Source: Corynebacterium sp.
Lineage (GTDB): Bacteria > Actinomycetota > Actinomycetes > Mycobacteriales > Mycobacteriaceae
Assembly (NCBI RefSeq): GCF_030152825.1
Contig: NZ_JASLIP010000045.1
Coordinates: 17,101-81,100, forward strand
DNA: 64,000 nucleotides
Direction: 5' to 3'
Shown: positions 31,271-40,383 of the stretch, in pieces
Position numbering within the stretch: position 1 is the stretch's first letter
Layout: the number at the start of each line of letters is the position of its first letter
The notes under the pieces: generated by a model
Database searches by the model: none
Told to the model about the DNA's origin: nothing
Seen by the model: the letters and a program-made list of their open reading frames with translations, nothing else
Program-made: the position numbers and the translations under genes

Positions 31271-31290
31271 TAGACCGCTTGGTCTATTAT
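31271..31290 (+). promoter_or_regulatory. McbR-type operator overlapping the metK promoter
   Basis: The perfect 16-bp palindrome TAGACCGCTTGGTCTA (31271-31286) fits the C. glutamicum McbR site TAGAC-N6-GTCTA, and metK is a known McbR target there. The -10-like TATTAT (31285-31290) overlaps its 3' end, so repressor binding would block the polymerase. The leader would be about 85 bases. McbR responds to S-adenosylhomocysteine. Confidence 0.85.
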
Positions 31291-31380
31291 TATTGGATTA
31301 GTTCACCGTCTAGGTCGTCGCCCGCCGCCTGCCACCGACGGGTCACACCAACAATACGAACGATAGAAGCGAGATAACTA

Positions 31381-32586
31381 GTGTCTAAGCGCCTATTTAC
31401 CAGCGAATCCGTGACCGAGGGTCACCCGGATAAGATCTGTGACGCGATCTCCGATACGATCCTCGACGCCATGCTCGCCGAGGATCCGCAGGCCCGCGTC
31501 GCTGTGGAGACCGTGGTCACCACCGGCCTCGTCCACATTGTCGGTGAGGTCCGCACCTCGGGCTACGTTGAGATCCCGCAGCTGGTGCGCGACACCCTCA
31601 AGGAGATCGGCTTTACCTCTTCCGACATGGGCTTCGACGGCACTACCTGCGGCGTGTCCGTGTCCATTGGTGCACAGTCGCCAGAGATTGGAGCCGGCGT
31701 GGATACCTCCCATGAGGTCCGCGGTTCCTCCTCGACCGACGAGGACGACCGTCAGGGTGCGGGCGACCAGGGGCTGATGTTCGGCTACGCGACGAACGAG
31801 ACCCCGGAGTACATGCCGTTGCCCATCTCCGTCGCCCACCGCCTCTCCCGTCGCCTGACCGAGGTGCGCAAGGAGGGCATCGTCACCGGCTTGCGCCCGG
31901 ATGGCAAGACCCAGGTCACCTTCGAATACGACGAGGCCGGCACCCCGGTGCGCCTGGATACCGTCGTCATCTCCACGCAGCACGACCCGGAGCGCACCCA
32001 GGATGAGCTGCGGGAGCTCCTGTCCGAGCATGTGGTGGACCACGTTCTCTCTGATGAGAGCCTCAAGCCCTTCGTGAGCGAGGACCTGGAACTGTTGGTT
32101 AACCCCTCCGGTTCCTTCATTCTGGGCGGCCCTGCCGGTGACGCCGGCCTGACCGGTCGCAAGATCATCGTTGACACCTACGGCGGCATGGCTCGCCACG
32201 GTGGTGGCGCTTTCTCCGGCAAGGACCCGTCGAAGGTGGACCGGTCTGCCGCTTACGCGACCCGTTGGGTGGCAAAGAACATCGTGGCAGCCGGCCTGGC
32301 CGACCGCGCCGAGGTGCAGGTGGCCTACGCGATCGGCGTGGCCCGCCCCGTCGGCCTCTACGTGGAAACCTTCGGCACCGAGAAGGCGCCCGTGGAGGAC
32401 ATCCAGCGCGCTGTCGCCGAGGTCTTCGATCTGCGACCGGCGTCGATCCTGCGCGAGCTGGATCTGCTCCGCCCGATCTACGCCCAGACGGCCGCTTATG
32501 GTCACTTCGGTCGCAATGACCTCGACCTGCCGTGGGAGCGCCTGGACAAGGTTGAGGAGCTCAAGAAGGCGGTTGGCAGCAACTAA
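31381..32586 (+). CDS. metK: S-adenosylmethionine synthetase
   Basis: MetK makes S-adenosylmethionine from methionine and ATP. The 401-residue protein has the ATP motif [12 protein letters not shown] (12-21 region), the flexible-loop sequence [16 protein letters not shown], and the phosphate-binding [19 protein letters not shown]. All three repeats of the family fold are present and length is normal. GTG 31381 follows a 120-base leader region with the McbR-type operator. No SAM riboswitch is seen. priA follows 70 bases later with its own start signal. Confidence 0.96.
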   Translation: MSKRLFTSESVTEGHPDKICDAISDTILDAMLAEDPQARVAVETVVTTGLVHIVGEVRTSGYVEIPQLVRDTLKEIGFTSSDMGFDGTTCGVSVSIGAQSPEIGAGVDTSHEVRGSSSTDEDDRQGAGDQGLMFGYATNETPEYMPLPISVAHRLSRRLTEVRKEGIVTGLRPDGKTQVTFEYDEAGTPVRLDTVVISTQHDPERTQDELRELLSEHVVDHVLSDESLKPFVSEDLELLVNPSGSFILGGPAGDAGLTGRKIIVDTYGGMARHGGGAFSGKDPSKVDRSAAYATRWVAKNIVAAGLADRAEVQVAYAIGVARPVGLYVETFGTEKAPVEDIQRAVAEVFDLRPASILRELDLLRPIYAQTAAYGHFGRNDLDLPWERLDKVEELKKAVGSN

Positions 32587-32643
32587 CGGCAGCTCTCGGG
32601 GCGTTCTTCCAGCGCCCTGTGAAGGCGTGTCCGAACCGTCGGC

Positions 32644-32649
32644 TAGCCT
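32644..32649 (+). promoter_or_regulatory. priA -10 element, apparently leaderless
   Basis: TAGCCT ends 7 bases before ATG 32657, and no Shine-Dalgarno sequence is visible. Confidence 0.45.
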
Positions 32650-32656
32650 GTAGCTC

Positions 32657-34795
32657 ATGAACACGACCGCACAGCCAGCCGCAGCTAACCCCGGTGATGG
32701 GGAACTGCTCGCTGCCCGTGCGGGGCGCGAACCTCGCCGGATCGCGCGGGTATTGCCGCTGGTCGGGGTGCCACACCTCGACCGCCTCTTTGACTATGAG
32801 GTTCCCGCCGAGATGGACGCCGACGCCCAGGCCGGCGTGCGAGTCCGTATCCGGTTCAACGGGCGCCTCGTGGACGGTTTCATCATCGAGCGACGTTCGA
32901 GCAGCGACCACTCGGGAAAGCTGCGCCCGCTGGAGCGCGTCATCAGCCCGATTCGGCTGCTGCCGGAGCACATGTGGCGACTGGTTAATCAGCTCGCCGA
33001 GCGCGCCGCCGGAACCCGAGCGGATGTTCTACGGGCAGCGATCCCGCCCCGGCATGCGAGCGCCGAGAAGGCAGGGCTGTTTGCAGGCGGTAAGGCGTGG
33101 GAGGATCTCTACTCGACGCTGGAGCCCGTCGCCGAGTTGCGCACCCAGGCGCGGTCAGATGCCGAATCCGCGCTCGGCAAGTACCACTTTGGCCCGCGCT
33201 TCCTGGCTGCCCTCCTGGACGAGGGTGCCGCCCCGCGCATGTCGCTGCTCACCGCTCCTGGGGACGACGACGCCCGCCTAGCCGCCGTCCTCGCCGCTGC
33301 GACCGCGTGGGCAGGGAAGTCGGCGCTGGTGATCGCTCCAAACCAGCGGCTCGTGGACCGCGTCAGCGAGGCCCTGGCGGCCTGGACGTCCACTGAGCAG
33401 GTGCTCCAAATGACGGCCGCAGAGTCCTCGCATGTGCGCTACCGGCGTTTCCTTTCCATCGTGCTCGGTCAGGCCAGGATCGTCGTCGGAACCCGCAATG
33501 CAGTCTTCGCGCCGCTCAAAGATCTCGGCTTGGTGGTCGTTTTGGGGGAAGGGGACGATTCCCTCGTCGATCCACGAGCCCCCTACCTGCACGCCAGGGA
33601 GGTAGCGAAGGCCCGCAGTCAGGGTGAGTCCGCGGCGCTGGCAATCATCGGTCACCACCGCACCGCCGAGGTTCAGCAGTGGGTCGCGGCTGGGGAGCTG
33701 GCTTCCATCCGCCCCACGCCCGAAACCCTGCGTGAGCAGCTGCCCTGGATTCGAGGGCTTGGGGATACCGAACGCCAGCTCGAAGCCGAGAGCCACAGTC
33801 CAGGGAGCCGGCTGCCGGCCCTGGCCTTCGCCACGATTCGCGAGACCTTGGATGCGGACGGCGCCGTGCTGGTCCAGGTGCCGCGCCGTGGTTACGCTCC
33901 GGCCTTGGCCTGTGCTCGCTGTCGCACCCCGGCCCGGTGCCGGAACTGCAATGGCCCACTCGAATTGCCACAAGCTAAAGATCACTCCGCCCCCACCTGC
34001 CGGTGGTGCGGGCACCTGCACCCGACCTTCACCTGCACGAACTGCGGCAACCACGCACTGCGCATGAGCGTGGTCGGCCACGACCGCACTGCTGAGGAAC
34101 TGGGCCGGGCCTTCCCGGGCGTGCCGGTGACCGGCTCTGGCGGGGAACAAGTCAAAACATCGGTGCCACCCGGGCGACGCATCGTCGTCGCCACCCCCGG
34201 CTCCGAACCAATACTTCGAGCCGCCGGTACACCACCTCAGCAGCCCAATGGTCACTACGGTGCGTTAATCGTCCTCGATCCCTGGGCACCGCTGACGCGC
34301 GCGGATCTGCGGGCTGAGGAGAACGCCTTGCGCCAGTGGATGGGCGCTGCCGCACTCGTCGCACCCCGTGAGGCCGGTGGCCGGGTCATCGTGGCAGGGG
34401 ACTATCGGCTGAGCGCGATTCAGCAACTCATCCGCTGGAACCCGGATGCGGCCGCCTCCGCAGAGTTGGCGCGCAGGGTGGAGGCAGAATTCCCACCGGC
34501 GGCTGTGGTGGCGGTGGTGGACGGCATTCCTGCCAGCCTCGCCGAGCTCGAGGAGTCCTGGGAGCTGCCAGAATCAGCGGAGCTTTTGGGTCCCGTCGAG
34601 CTTCCCACCGGGGTAAGGCTTCCCGCGGGGCTGTCTAGCGGCCATGCGGATGAGGCACGCCGGCTCATCATTCGCGTGCCACACTCTGACGCGCTGTCCT
34701 TGGGCAGAGCTCTCAAAAGCGCTGTCGCGGTGCGCTCCTCGCAGCGACACTCTGCGCCCCTACGCGTGGTCATGGATCCGGTCCGTATCGGTTAG
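32657..34795 (+). CDS. priA: Primosomal protein N' (PriA-like), ATPase motifs lost
   Basis: This is a 712-residue actinobacterial PriA. The N-terminal DNA-binding domain is recognizable (ARVLPLVGVPHLDRLFDYEVP), and the zinc region keeps four Cys pairs (CARC, CRNC, CRWC, CTNC). The helicase core is degenerate: the Walker A position reads LLTAPGDDDARL with no GKT, and the DEXH position reads VVLGEGDDSL. ATP hydrolysis and unwinding are therefore unlikely. Actinobacterial PriA proteins share this loss, so it is probably a DNA-binding restart or scaffold protein. ATG 32657 follows a -10 at leaderless distance. def begins 9 bases after its stop. Confidence 0.9.
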   Translation: MNTTAQPAAANPGDGELLAARAGREPRRIARVLPLVGVPHLDRLFDYEVPAEMDADAQAGVRVRIRFNGRLVDGFIIERRSSSDHSGKLRPLERVISPIRLLPEHMWRLVNQLAERAAGTRADVLRAAIPPRHASAEKAGLFAGGKAWEDLYSTLEPVAELRTQARSDAESALGKYHFGPRFLAALLDEGAAPRMSLLTAPGDDDARLAAVLAAATAWAGKSALVIAPNQRLVDRVSEALAAWTSTEQVLQMTAAESSHVRYRRFLSIVLGQARIVVGTRNAVFAPLKDLGLVVVLGEGDDSLVDPRAPYLHAREVAKARSQGESAALAIIGHHRTAEVQQWVAAGELASIRPTPETLREQLPWIRGLGDTERQLEAESHSPGSRLPALAFATIRETLDADGAVLVQVPRRGYAPALACARCRTPARCRNCNGPLELPQAKDHSAPTCRWCGHLHPTFTCTNCGNHALRMSVVGHDRTAEELGRAFPGVPVTGSGGEQVKTSVPPGRRIVVATPGSEPILRAAGTPPQQPNGHYGALIVLDPWAPLTRADLRAEENALRQWMGAAALVAPREAGGRVIVAGDYRLSAIQQLIRWNPDAAASAELARRVEAEFPPAAVVAVVDGIPASLAELEESWELPESAELLGPVELPTGVRLPAGLSSGHADEARRLIIRVPHSDALSLGRALKSAVAVRSSQRHSAPLRVVMDPVRIG

Positions 34796-34798
34796 AGT
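34793..34798 (+). promoter_or_regulatory. def -10 element, apparently leaderless
   Basis: TAGAGT overlaps the priA stop codon and ends 6 bases before ATG 34805. No ribosome binding site is present. Confidence 0.5.
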
Positions 34799-34804
34799 AT
34801 CCCC

Positions 34805-35305
34805 ATGGCTGTTCTGTCCCTGCGCTACTTCGGCGATCCCGTCCTACGCACTCCTGCCGCCGAGGTCGCGGCCGATTTTTCCTCCGACACCGCCCTGGCC
34901 ACTCTCGTGGCGGACATGCTGGAAACCATGGACCACCACGGTGGCGTCGGCTTGGCCGCTAACCAGGTCGGCGTGACCAAGCGGGTCTTCGTCTACGACT
35001 GCGAGTCCGACCGTGGGCACGTCATCAACCCCACCTGGGAGCCGGTGGGAGAGGAGACGCAAACGGGCCCGGAAGGCTGCCTGTCCATTCCCGGGATCCG
35101 CGGCGAGGTAGAGCGTGCGGAGACCGTGCGCCTGCGTGGACAGACTGTGGACGGCGATCCGGTCGACCGGGAGGTCTCGGGCCTACTGGCTCGCTGCGTA
35201 CAGCACGAGACCGATCACCTGGACGGCGTGCTTTTCCTCAAGCACCTCGCGCCGGAGGATCGCAAACAAGCTATGGCAGATATTCGACGCTCGGAGTGGT
35301 TTTAA
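34805..35305 (+). CDS. def: Peptide deformylase
   Basis: Def removes the formyl group from new proteins. The 166-residue protein has all three metal and substrate motifs: GGVGLAANQVG (46-56), EGCLSIPG with the metal ligand Cys92, and QHETDHLDG with His134, Glu135 and His138. The fold is of type I/III length. Its ATG lies 6 bases after a TAGAGT, suggesting a leaderless transcript. The stop is directly followed by the fmt start, so formylation and deformylation enzymes are produced together. Confidence 0.96.
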   Translation: MAVLSLRYFGDPVLRTPAAEVAADFSSDTALATLVADMLETMDHHGGVGLAANQVGVTKRVFVYDCESDRGHVINPTWEPVGEETQTGPEGCLSIPGIRGEVERAETVRLRGQTVDGDPVDREVSGLLARCVQHETDHLDGVLFLKHLAPEDRKQAMADIRRSEWF

Positions 35306-36295
35306 ATGAAGATTCTTTTCGCCGGCACACCCAAGCCCGCCGCAATCGTTCTGGAGCATCTGCTCGCTGATCCACGGCTGGAGGTCCTCGGCGTCATCAC
35401 ACAGCCCGACGCTCGCCGCGGCCGTGGTCGCAGCCTGCACCCTAGCCCCGTCGCGGAGGTCGCTGAGGCTGCGGGGCTGAAGGTTCACAAGTGGGCCACC
35501 CTCGGGGCGAGCGCCGAGGACGCAAGCGATGTCCGCGACACGCTGGCTGCCTATCGCGAGGCGGGCGCCACTGCGGTGGCCGTGGTTGCCTATGGAAACC
35601 TGATCCCGGCTGACCTGCTCGACGCCGTTGAACACGGTTGGGTGAACCTGCACTACTCCCTGTTGCCGCGCTGGCGCGGCGCTGCTCCTGTGCAGGCCGC
35701 CATCGCCGCGGGCGACGAGGAAACCGGTGCGACGATCTTTCGCATCGAGCAGGGCTTGGACACCGGCCCGATGCTGTCAAAGAAGGCTTATGAGATCGGC
35801 ATCCGCGATACTGCTGAGGACGTCCTCATCAAGCTGACGGATTCCGGCAAGGCACTGCTGGCCGACACTCTGGTCGCACTCGGCGAGGGTTCGGCCACCC
35901 TGCAGCCGCAGCCGGAGGAGGGGGCGACGCACGCCCCGAAGATTCACCCCGCTGACGCGCATATCGATTTCTCAACGCCGGCGAAGGTGATTCAACGCCG
36001 CGCCCGCGCCCACACTCCGGCGCCGGGTGCGTGGTGCACGCTGGACGGCCAGCGCTATAAGTTCGGGCTGCTACTGCCTGTTCCAGAGGGGGAGGAGTGC
36101 CCGGGGCTGGCCCCCGGCCAGCTGTGGGCAGATAAGACGCGGGTGCTCGTCGGCACTGGTGACGATCCACTGCTGGTGGAAAGCATCCAGCCACCAGGCA
36201 AGAAGATGATGCGGGCCGCCGATTGGGCCCGTGGCCAGCAGGAGTTGCTAGCGCAGTCCCCACGCTTTGATGTCGAGGAAGACACGACTAAATGA
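35306..36295 (+). CDS. fmt: Methionyl-tRNA formyltransferase
   Basis: Fmt formylates initiator Met-tRNA using 10-formyltetrahydrofolate. The 329-residue protein has the N-terminal MKILFAGTPKPAAIVLEHLL, the folate and catalytic motif NLHYSLLPRWRGAAPVQ with Asn and His, and the later GLDTGPML. The C-terminal OB-fold domain is shorter and ends with RAADWARGQQEL. It starts immediately after the def stop and overlaps rsmB by four bases (ATGA). Confidence 0.95.
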   Translation: MKILFAGTPKPAAIVLEHLLADPRLEVLGVITQPDARRGRGRSLHPSPVAEVAEAAGLKVHKWATLGASAEDASDVRDTLAAYREAGATAVAVVAYGNLIPADLLDAVEHGWVNLHYSLLPRWRGAAPVQAAIAAGDEETGATIFRIEQGLDTGPMLSKKAYEIGIRDTAEDVLIKLTDSGKALLADTLVALGEGSATLQPQPEEGATHAPKIHPADAHIDFSTPAKVIQRRARAHTPAPGAWCTLDGQRYKFGLLLPVPEGEECPGLAPGQLWADKTRVLVGTGDDPLLVESIQPPGKKMMRAADWARGQQELLAQSPRFDVEEDTTK

Positions 36296-37833
36296 GTTCT
36301 TTTCGTTCCAGGTCCGAGTCCGCGCGTAGCGGCACGGCACGCCCCAACACGGCCTCCCGCGGCACCGGACGTGCTAAGCAACGCGAATCGGGGCGGGCCC
36401 GGGGCTATCAGCAGCGCCGCCCGGAACACCGCCAGGAAAAGAGCCGACGTGCCGGGACCGGGGATAAGGCCCGCGACGCCGCATTCACCGTGCTTCGGCA
36501 AGTCACCGAGGAGGACGCCTACGGCAACCTCGCCCTGCCCGCTGTCCTGCGGGAGCGCGGGATCAGCGGCCGGGATGCGAACTTCGCCACCGAGCTGACC
36601 TACGGAACGCTGAGAGCGACCGGGCTGCTCGACGCGATCATCGCCAAGGCCGCGGGACGACCAGTAGAGAAGATCGACTCGGTGGCGTTGGACGCGCTGC
36701 GCATCGGTGCCTATCAGCTGCTGCGCACCCGGGTCGAGTCGCACGCAGCGGTGGACACCTCGGTGGAGTTGGTCAAGGCCAACGGCGGAGACAAGGCCAG
36801 CGGCTTCGTCAATGGTGTGCTGCGCACGATTTCCCGCAGCACACCCGAGCAATGGCTGGACCGGGTGGCCCCCGGTTCGAGCCTGGCCAGCATGGCGCTG
36901 CGCTTCTCCCACCCGGAGTGGATCGCCGCCGCTTTCAACCAGGCGCTCGGCGGGACGGCGGAAAACCCTGCGGCTGATCTAGCCGAGGCTCTGGAAGCCG
37001 ACGACGCCCGACCCATCGTGCACCTGGCCACCCGACCAGGGCAGATCTCCGTTGAGGAGCTCGCCCTCATCACCGGGGGCGAGCAGGGGCGCTGGTCCGA
37101 TTACGCGGTCTATCTGGACTCCGGAGCGCCGGGCGAGCTCGAGGCGATCACCCAAGGCCTGGCGAGCGTTCAGGACGAGGGTTCGCAACTGATCTCCCTG
37201 GCCCTGGTCCAGGCGCCGCTGAAACGGGAGGACCGAGGGCGCTGGCTCGACCTCTGTGCGGGTCCGGGCGGCAAGACCGCCTTCATCGGCTCCTGGGCAC
37301 AAGCCGAGCAGGCCACGGTGGATGCCACCGAGATCTCCGCGCACCGCGCCGACCTCGTTGCGAAATCCACCAAGGAACTGCCGGTGCAGGTTCACACCGG
37401 CGACGGCCGGAATCTCGCTGAGGTGCGTGGCCTCCAGCTGCCCGAGGACGGTTTCGACCGGGTCCTCGTCGACGCCCCGTGCACCGGCCTGGGCGCGCTG
37501 CGCCGCCGCCCGGAGGCCCGCTGGCGAAAGCAGGAGAAGGACGTCACCGAGCTGATTCCCCTCCAGCGCGAGTTGTTGCGCTCGGCCTGGGAGGCCACCG
37601 CACCGGGCGGGGTCGTCATCTATTCGACGTGCTCGCCGCACCCGCTGGAGACCACGCAGTTGGTGGACTCCTTCTGCCGGGAGGTGGGAGCCCAGCCCAT
37701 CGACCTTGGCTCCGAGGTGCCGGCCTTGGCTGCCGCAGCGGCCGCCGGGGGCGCGGTCGGCCCTTATATCCAGCTGTGGCCGCACCGCCACGGCACCGAT
37801 GCGATGTTCGTCGCGGGCATCAGAAAAGCCTAA
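36292..37833 (+). CDS. rsmB: 16S rRNA m5C967 methyltransferase (RsmB/Fmu)
   Basis: RsmB methylates a cytosine of 16S rRNA. The 513-residue protein has a basic, low-complexity N-terminal tail (about 1-55) and a NusB-like RNA-binding domain (about 58-190). The Rossmann methyltransferase domain has the SAM loop LDLCAGPGGKTAF. The two catalytic cysteines are in DAPCTGLGALRR and YSTCSPHPLE. ATG 36292 overlaps fmt. The tail is unusual compared with E. coli but common in corynebacteria. Confidence 0.93.
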   Translation: MSSFRSRSESARSGTARPNTASRGTGRAKQRESGRARGYQQRRPEHRQEKSRRAGTGDKARDAAFTVLRQVTEEDAYGNLALPAVLRERGISGRDANFATELTYGTLRATGLLDAIIAKAAGRPVEKIDSVALDALRIGAYQLLRTRVESHAAVDTSVELVKANGGDKASGFVNGVLRTISRSTPEQWLDRVAPGSSLASMALRFSHPEWIAAAFNQALGGTAENPAADLAEALEADDARPIVHLATRPGQISVEELALITGGEQGRWSDYAVYLDSGAPGELEAITQGLASVQDEGSQLISLALVQAPLKREDRGRWLDLCAGPGGKTAFIGSWAQAEQATVDATEISAHRADLVAKSTKELPVQVHTGDGRNLAEVRGLQLPEDGFDRVLVDAPCTGLGALRRRPEARWRKQEKDVTELIPLQRELLRSAWEATAPGGVVIYSTCSPHPLETTQLVDSFCREVGAQPIDLGSEVPALAAAAAAGGAVGPYIQLWPHRHGTDAMFVAGIRKA

Positions 37834-37834
37834 G

Positions 37835-37840
37835 TAGAGT
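37835..37840 (+). promoter_or_regulatory. rpe -10 element, apparently leaderless
   Basis: TAGAGT begins just after the rsmB stop and ends 7 bases before ATG 37848. The hexamer is identical to that of def. Confidence 0.5.
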
Positions 37841-37847
37841 GAGTGTT

Positions 37848-38534
37848 ATGAGCACAGCCAACGGACAGCAGACCATCATCGCCCCCTCCATCCTCGCCGC
37901 GGATTTCTCCGCCCTTGGCGCGGAAGTCGAGGCCATTTCGGACGCCGAGTGGGTGCACATTGACGTGATGGACGGCCACTTCGTCCCCAACCTTTCCTTC
38001 GGCGCTCCAGTCGCCAAGTCCCTGATCGGGAAGACCGAGCAGTTCCTCGACGTCCACCTCATGATCGAAGACCCGCAGCGCTGGGTGAAGGAGTACACCG
38101 ACTTCGACAACGTCACCTTCCACGTGGAGGCTGCCGGCGGGGTCGAGGAATCGGTGGCGCTGGCCCGCGCCCTGCGCGCCGCCGGGACCAAGGCAGGGGT
38201 GTCCATCAAGCCGAATACCCCGGTGGAGCCGTTGCTGGAGCACCTGGCGGAGTTCGACCTCGTCCTGGTGATGAGCGTGGAGCCAGGTTTCGGCGGGCAG
38301 AAGTTCATGCCCGAGGTGCTGGATAAGGTGCGCGCTCTGCGCGAACGCATCGACGCTGAGGGGCTGGACACCCTCATCGAAATCGACGGCGGTATTGGAC
38401 CGGAGACGGCCGCGGAGGCTGCCGAGGCCGGGGTCGACGTCTACGTCGCGGGTTCCTCGGTCTTCGGCAAGGAGGACCGCAATCAGGCGATCCGTGAGAT
38501 CCGCGCGGCCGCGGAGGCCAACGCACGTGCCTAA
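37848..38534 (+). CDS. rpe: Ribulose-phosphate 3-epimerase
   Basis: Rpe interconverts ribulose 5-phosphate and xylulose 5-phosphate. The 228-residue TIM barrel has IAPSILAADFSALG, the metal ligands in HIDVMDGHFVPNLSFG (His, Asp) and DVHLMIEDP (His), and the catalytic EIDGGIG. The phosphate loop is MSVEPGFGGQKF with the later VAGSSVFG. ATG 37848 is chosen over upstream read-through in the same frame. It overlaps ribD by 8 bases. Ribulose 5-phosphate is also a riboflavin precursor, which may explain the linkage. Confidence 0.96.
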   Translation: MSTANGQQTIIAPSILAADFSALGAEVEAISDAEWVHIDVMDGHFVPNLSFGAPVAKSLIGKTEQFLDVHLMIEDPQRWVKEYTDFDNVTFHVEAAGGVEESVALARALRAAGTKAGVSIKPNTPVEPLLEHLAEFDLVLVMSVEPGFGGQKFMPEVLDKVRALRERIDAEGLDTLIEIDGGIGPETAAEAAEAGVDVYVAGSSVFGKEDRNQAIREIRAAAEANARA

Positions 38535-39636
38535 CACCCCCCAGCGCGGTTCCCAGGCTGCAAAGCAGGGGACGGCCCCGTCGCGGACCGAGGTTCCAGC
38601 GGATCTCCCGGCGGAATTTCTGCTGGCCGACGAGATGGGCTGGCACGCTGCGGGCAATACCTGGCCGAACCCGCCAGTGGGCTGCGTGATTGTGGGCGCG
38701 GCCGGCGAGATTCTGGGCCGGGGAGCGACCGAGCCGGCAGGCGGCAGACACGCTGAGGTGGTCGCGCTGCAGGCCGCCGGCGCGCGTGCCGCGGGCGCTA
38801 CCGCCTACGTCACCTTGGAGCCCTGCAACCACACCGGACGCACCGGGCCGTGTGCGGAGGCCCTGATCGCCACCGGAATCGCGGAGGTGCACTACCTCTT
38901 CGCCGACCCGGGCAAGACCGAGGGCGGGGGAGGCGAGCGCCTGCGCGCTGCCGGCGTGACCGTCACCGGCCCCTATCTTGAGCCCTTCCACCTGGGGGAG
39001 CACCGTTTCAGCGTGGAACCCTGGCTGCGCGCCGCGCATTTGGGCAGGCCGCACGTCACGCTGAAGTTCGCCAGCACCCTCAATGGCCTGGCTGCTGCCA
39101 CGGACCGCACGAGCCAGTGGATCACCGGTGTACCCGCCCGCGCGGACGTCCACGCCGACCGGCAGTACCGGGAGGCGATCCTCGTGGGCACCGGAACCGT
39201 CCTGGCCGATAACCCGCAGCTCACCGCACGGCCCGGCGGGGTGGAAGGCCCTCGGCAGCCGCTGCGCTTCGCGCTGGGGCAGCGGGAACTCCCCACGAAC
39301 GCTCGCCTCCTGCAAGCTGGCACTCACGCGCCGGCAGGCCAGCACCTGGCAACCCGGGATCTCCATGTCGCGCTGGCGGAGCTGCGCCGGCAGGGCATCT
39401 CGGATGTGCTGGTGGAGGGCGGACCCGAACTTGCGGGAAGCTTCCTTGCCTACGGCCTGGTCGACGAGATCCGGGCCTATCTTGCCCCCGCCTGGTTGCC
39501 GCGCGGCCTACCAGCACTGGGAGCCGGCGGCATCGGCAATACGTCGATCACGGATCTGCAGCGCTTCGCCACCCGTAGTGTTCAGCGCATCGGCGAGGAC
39601 ATCCTCTGGCTGGCGCAACGCCAGACCGGGGATTGA
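38527..39636 (+). CDS. ribD: Riboflavin biosynthesis deaminase/reductase RibD
   Basis: RibD deaminates and then reduces the first riboflavin intermediate. GTG 38527, inside the end of rpe, gives 369 residues (MPNTPQRGSQ). The deaminase domain has the zinc motifs HAE at 75-77 and PCNHTGRTGPC at 99-109. The reductase domain starts around 165 (RPHVTLKFASTLNGLAA) with the NADPH region VLVEGGPELAGSFL. The linker is slightly shortened but both domains look intact. ribC follows 68 bases later. Confidence 0.93.
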   Translation: MPNTPQRGSQAAKQGTAPSRTEVPADLPAEFLLADEMGWHAAGNTWPNPPVGCVIVGAAGEILGRGATEPAGGRHAEVVALQAAGARAAGATAYVTLEPCNHTGRTGPCAEALIATGIAEVHYLFADPGKTEGGGGERLRAAGVTVTGPYLEPFHLGEHRFSVEPWLRAAHLGRPHVTLKFASTLNGLAAATDRTSQWITGVPARADVHADRQYREAILVGTGTVLADNPQLTARPGGVEGPRQPLRFALGQRELPTNARLLQAGTHAPAGQHLATRDLHVALAELRRQGISDVLVEGGPELAGSFLAYGLVDEIRAYLAPAWLPRGLPALGAGGIGNTSITDLQRFATRSVQRIGEDILWLAQRQTGD

Positions 39637-39666
39637 CCCGTGCTTAAGCGCAAGAAGATATATCAT
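39633..39666 (+). promoter_or_regulatory. Possible internal promoter before ribC
   Basis: TTGACC (39633-39638, overlapping the ribD stop) and TATCAT (39661-39666) are separated by 22 bp, longer than ideal. The short AT-rich patch is unusual here. No FMN riboswitch is visible. Confidence 0.25.
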
Positions 39667-39704
39667 CATTGGTAGTTTTGGCCCAGACGTCAGAGAGGAT
39701 GGCT

Positions 39705-40295
39705 GTGTTCACCGGAATCATCGAAGAGATCGGTCACGTCGAGAAGATCGAGAGGCTTCCCGACGCCGCGCGCATCCGCGTCGCCGCATCGCGAGTGGTC
39801 TCTGATGCCGGCCTGGGAGACTCCATCTCCGTCAATGGCGTCTGCTTGACCGTCACCGACTTCGACGACACCGGCTTCACCGCTGACGTCATGAAGGTCA
39901 CCCTCGATTACACGTCGCTGGGCACGCTCTCCGAGGGGGCGTCCGTCAACCTGGAGCGCGCGATGTCCGCCCAGGGGCGCTTCGGCGGACACGTCGTCCA
40001 GGGACACGTCGACGGCACCGCTACCTTGCAGGAACGCGTGCCATCCGAGCATTGGGAGGTCTTCCGTTTCCAGCTTGACGACCCGGAGCTTGCCACCTAC
40101 CTGGTGAAAAAGGGATCGATTGCAGTCAACGGCACCTCCCTGACCATCGCGGAACTAGCCGATGGACTCTTCGAGGTCAGCCTCATCCCCGCCACTTTGG
40201 AGGCCACGATGCTGGGCGAACTCCAGCCGGGGGATAAGGTCAATATCGAATGCGACGTGCTTGCGAAATACGTCCGCGCCATGCTCGACCGCTGA
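39705..40295 (+). CDS. ribC: Riboflavin synthase alpha chain
   Basis: This enzyme (RibC, called RibE elsewhere) dismutates two lumazines to riboflavin. GTG 39705 gives the family N-terminus [10 protein letters not shown] with GAGAGGA 6 bases upstream; the ATG six bases earlier is too close to that site. The 196-residue protein has two homologous barrels: [12 protein letters not shown] with [11 protein letters not shown] in the first, and [12 protein letters not shown] in the second. The final helix has [13 protein letters not shown]. It precedes ribBA by 88 bases. Confidence 0.94.
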   Translation: MFTGIIEEIGHVEKIERLPDAARIRVAASRVVSDAGLGDSISVNGVCLTVTDFDDTGFTADVMKVTLDYTSLGTLSEGASVNLERAMSAQGRFGGHVVQGHVDGTATLQERVPSEHWEVFRFQLDDPELATYLVKKGSIAVNGTSLTIAELADGLFEVSLIPATLEATMLGELQPGDKVNIECDVLAKYVRAMLDR

Positions 40296-40383
40296 CCCGC
40301 CGCAACAAACCACAAAGAAGAATTCGACAAGCCTACAGTCACCCGCCCCGACCGGGCGAGGGTGGCATCGTTGGAAAGAAGCT

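Noticed and set aside
31261..31380. SAM riboswitch in the metK leader
   Set aside because: The leader is short and shows no SAM riboswitch core; the only strong signal is the McbR-type palindrome.
39637..40383. FMN riboswitch for the rib genes
   Set aside because: The spacers before ribC (68 bases) and ribBA (88 bases) lack the conserved RFN boxes and are too short.
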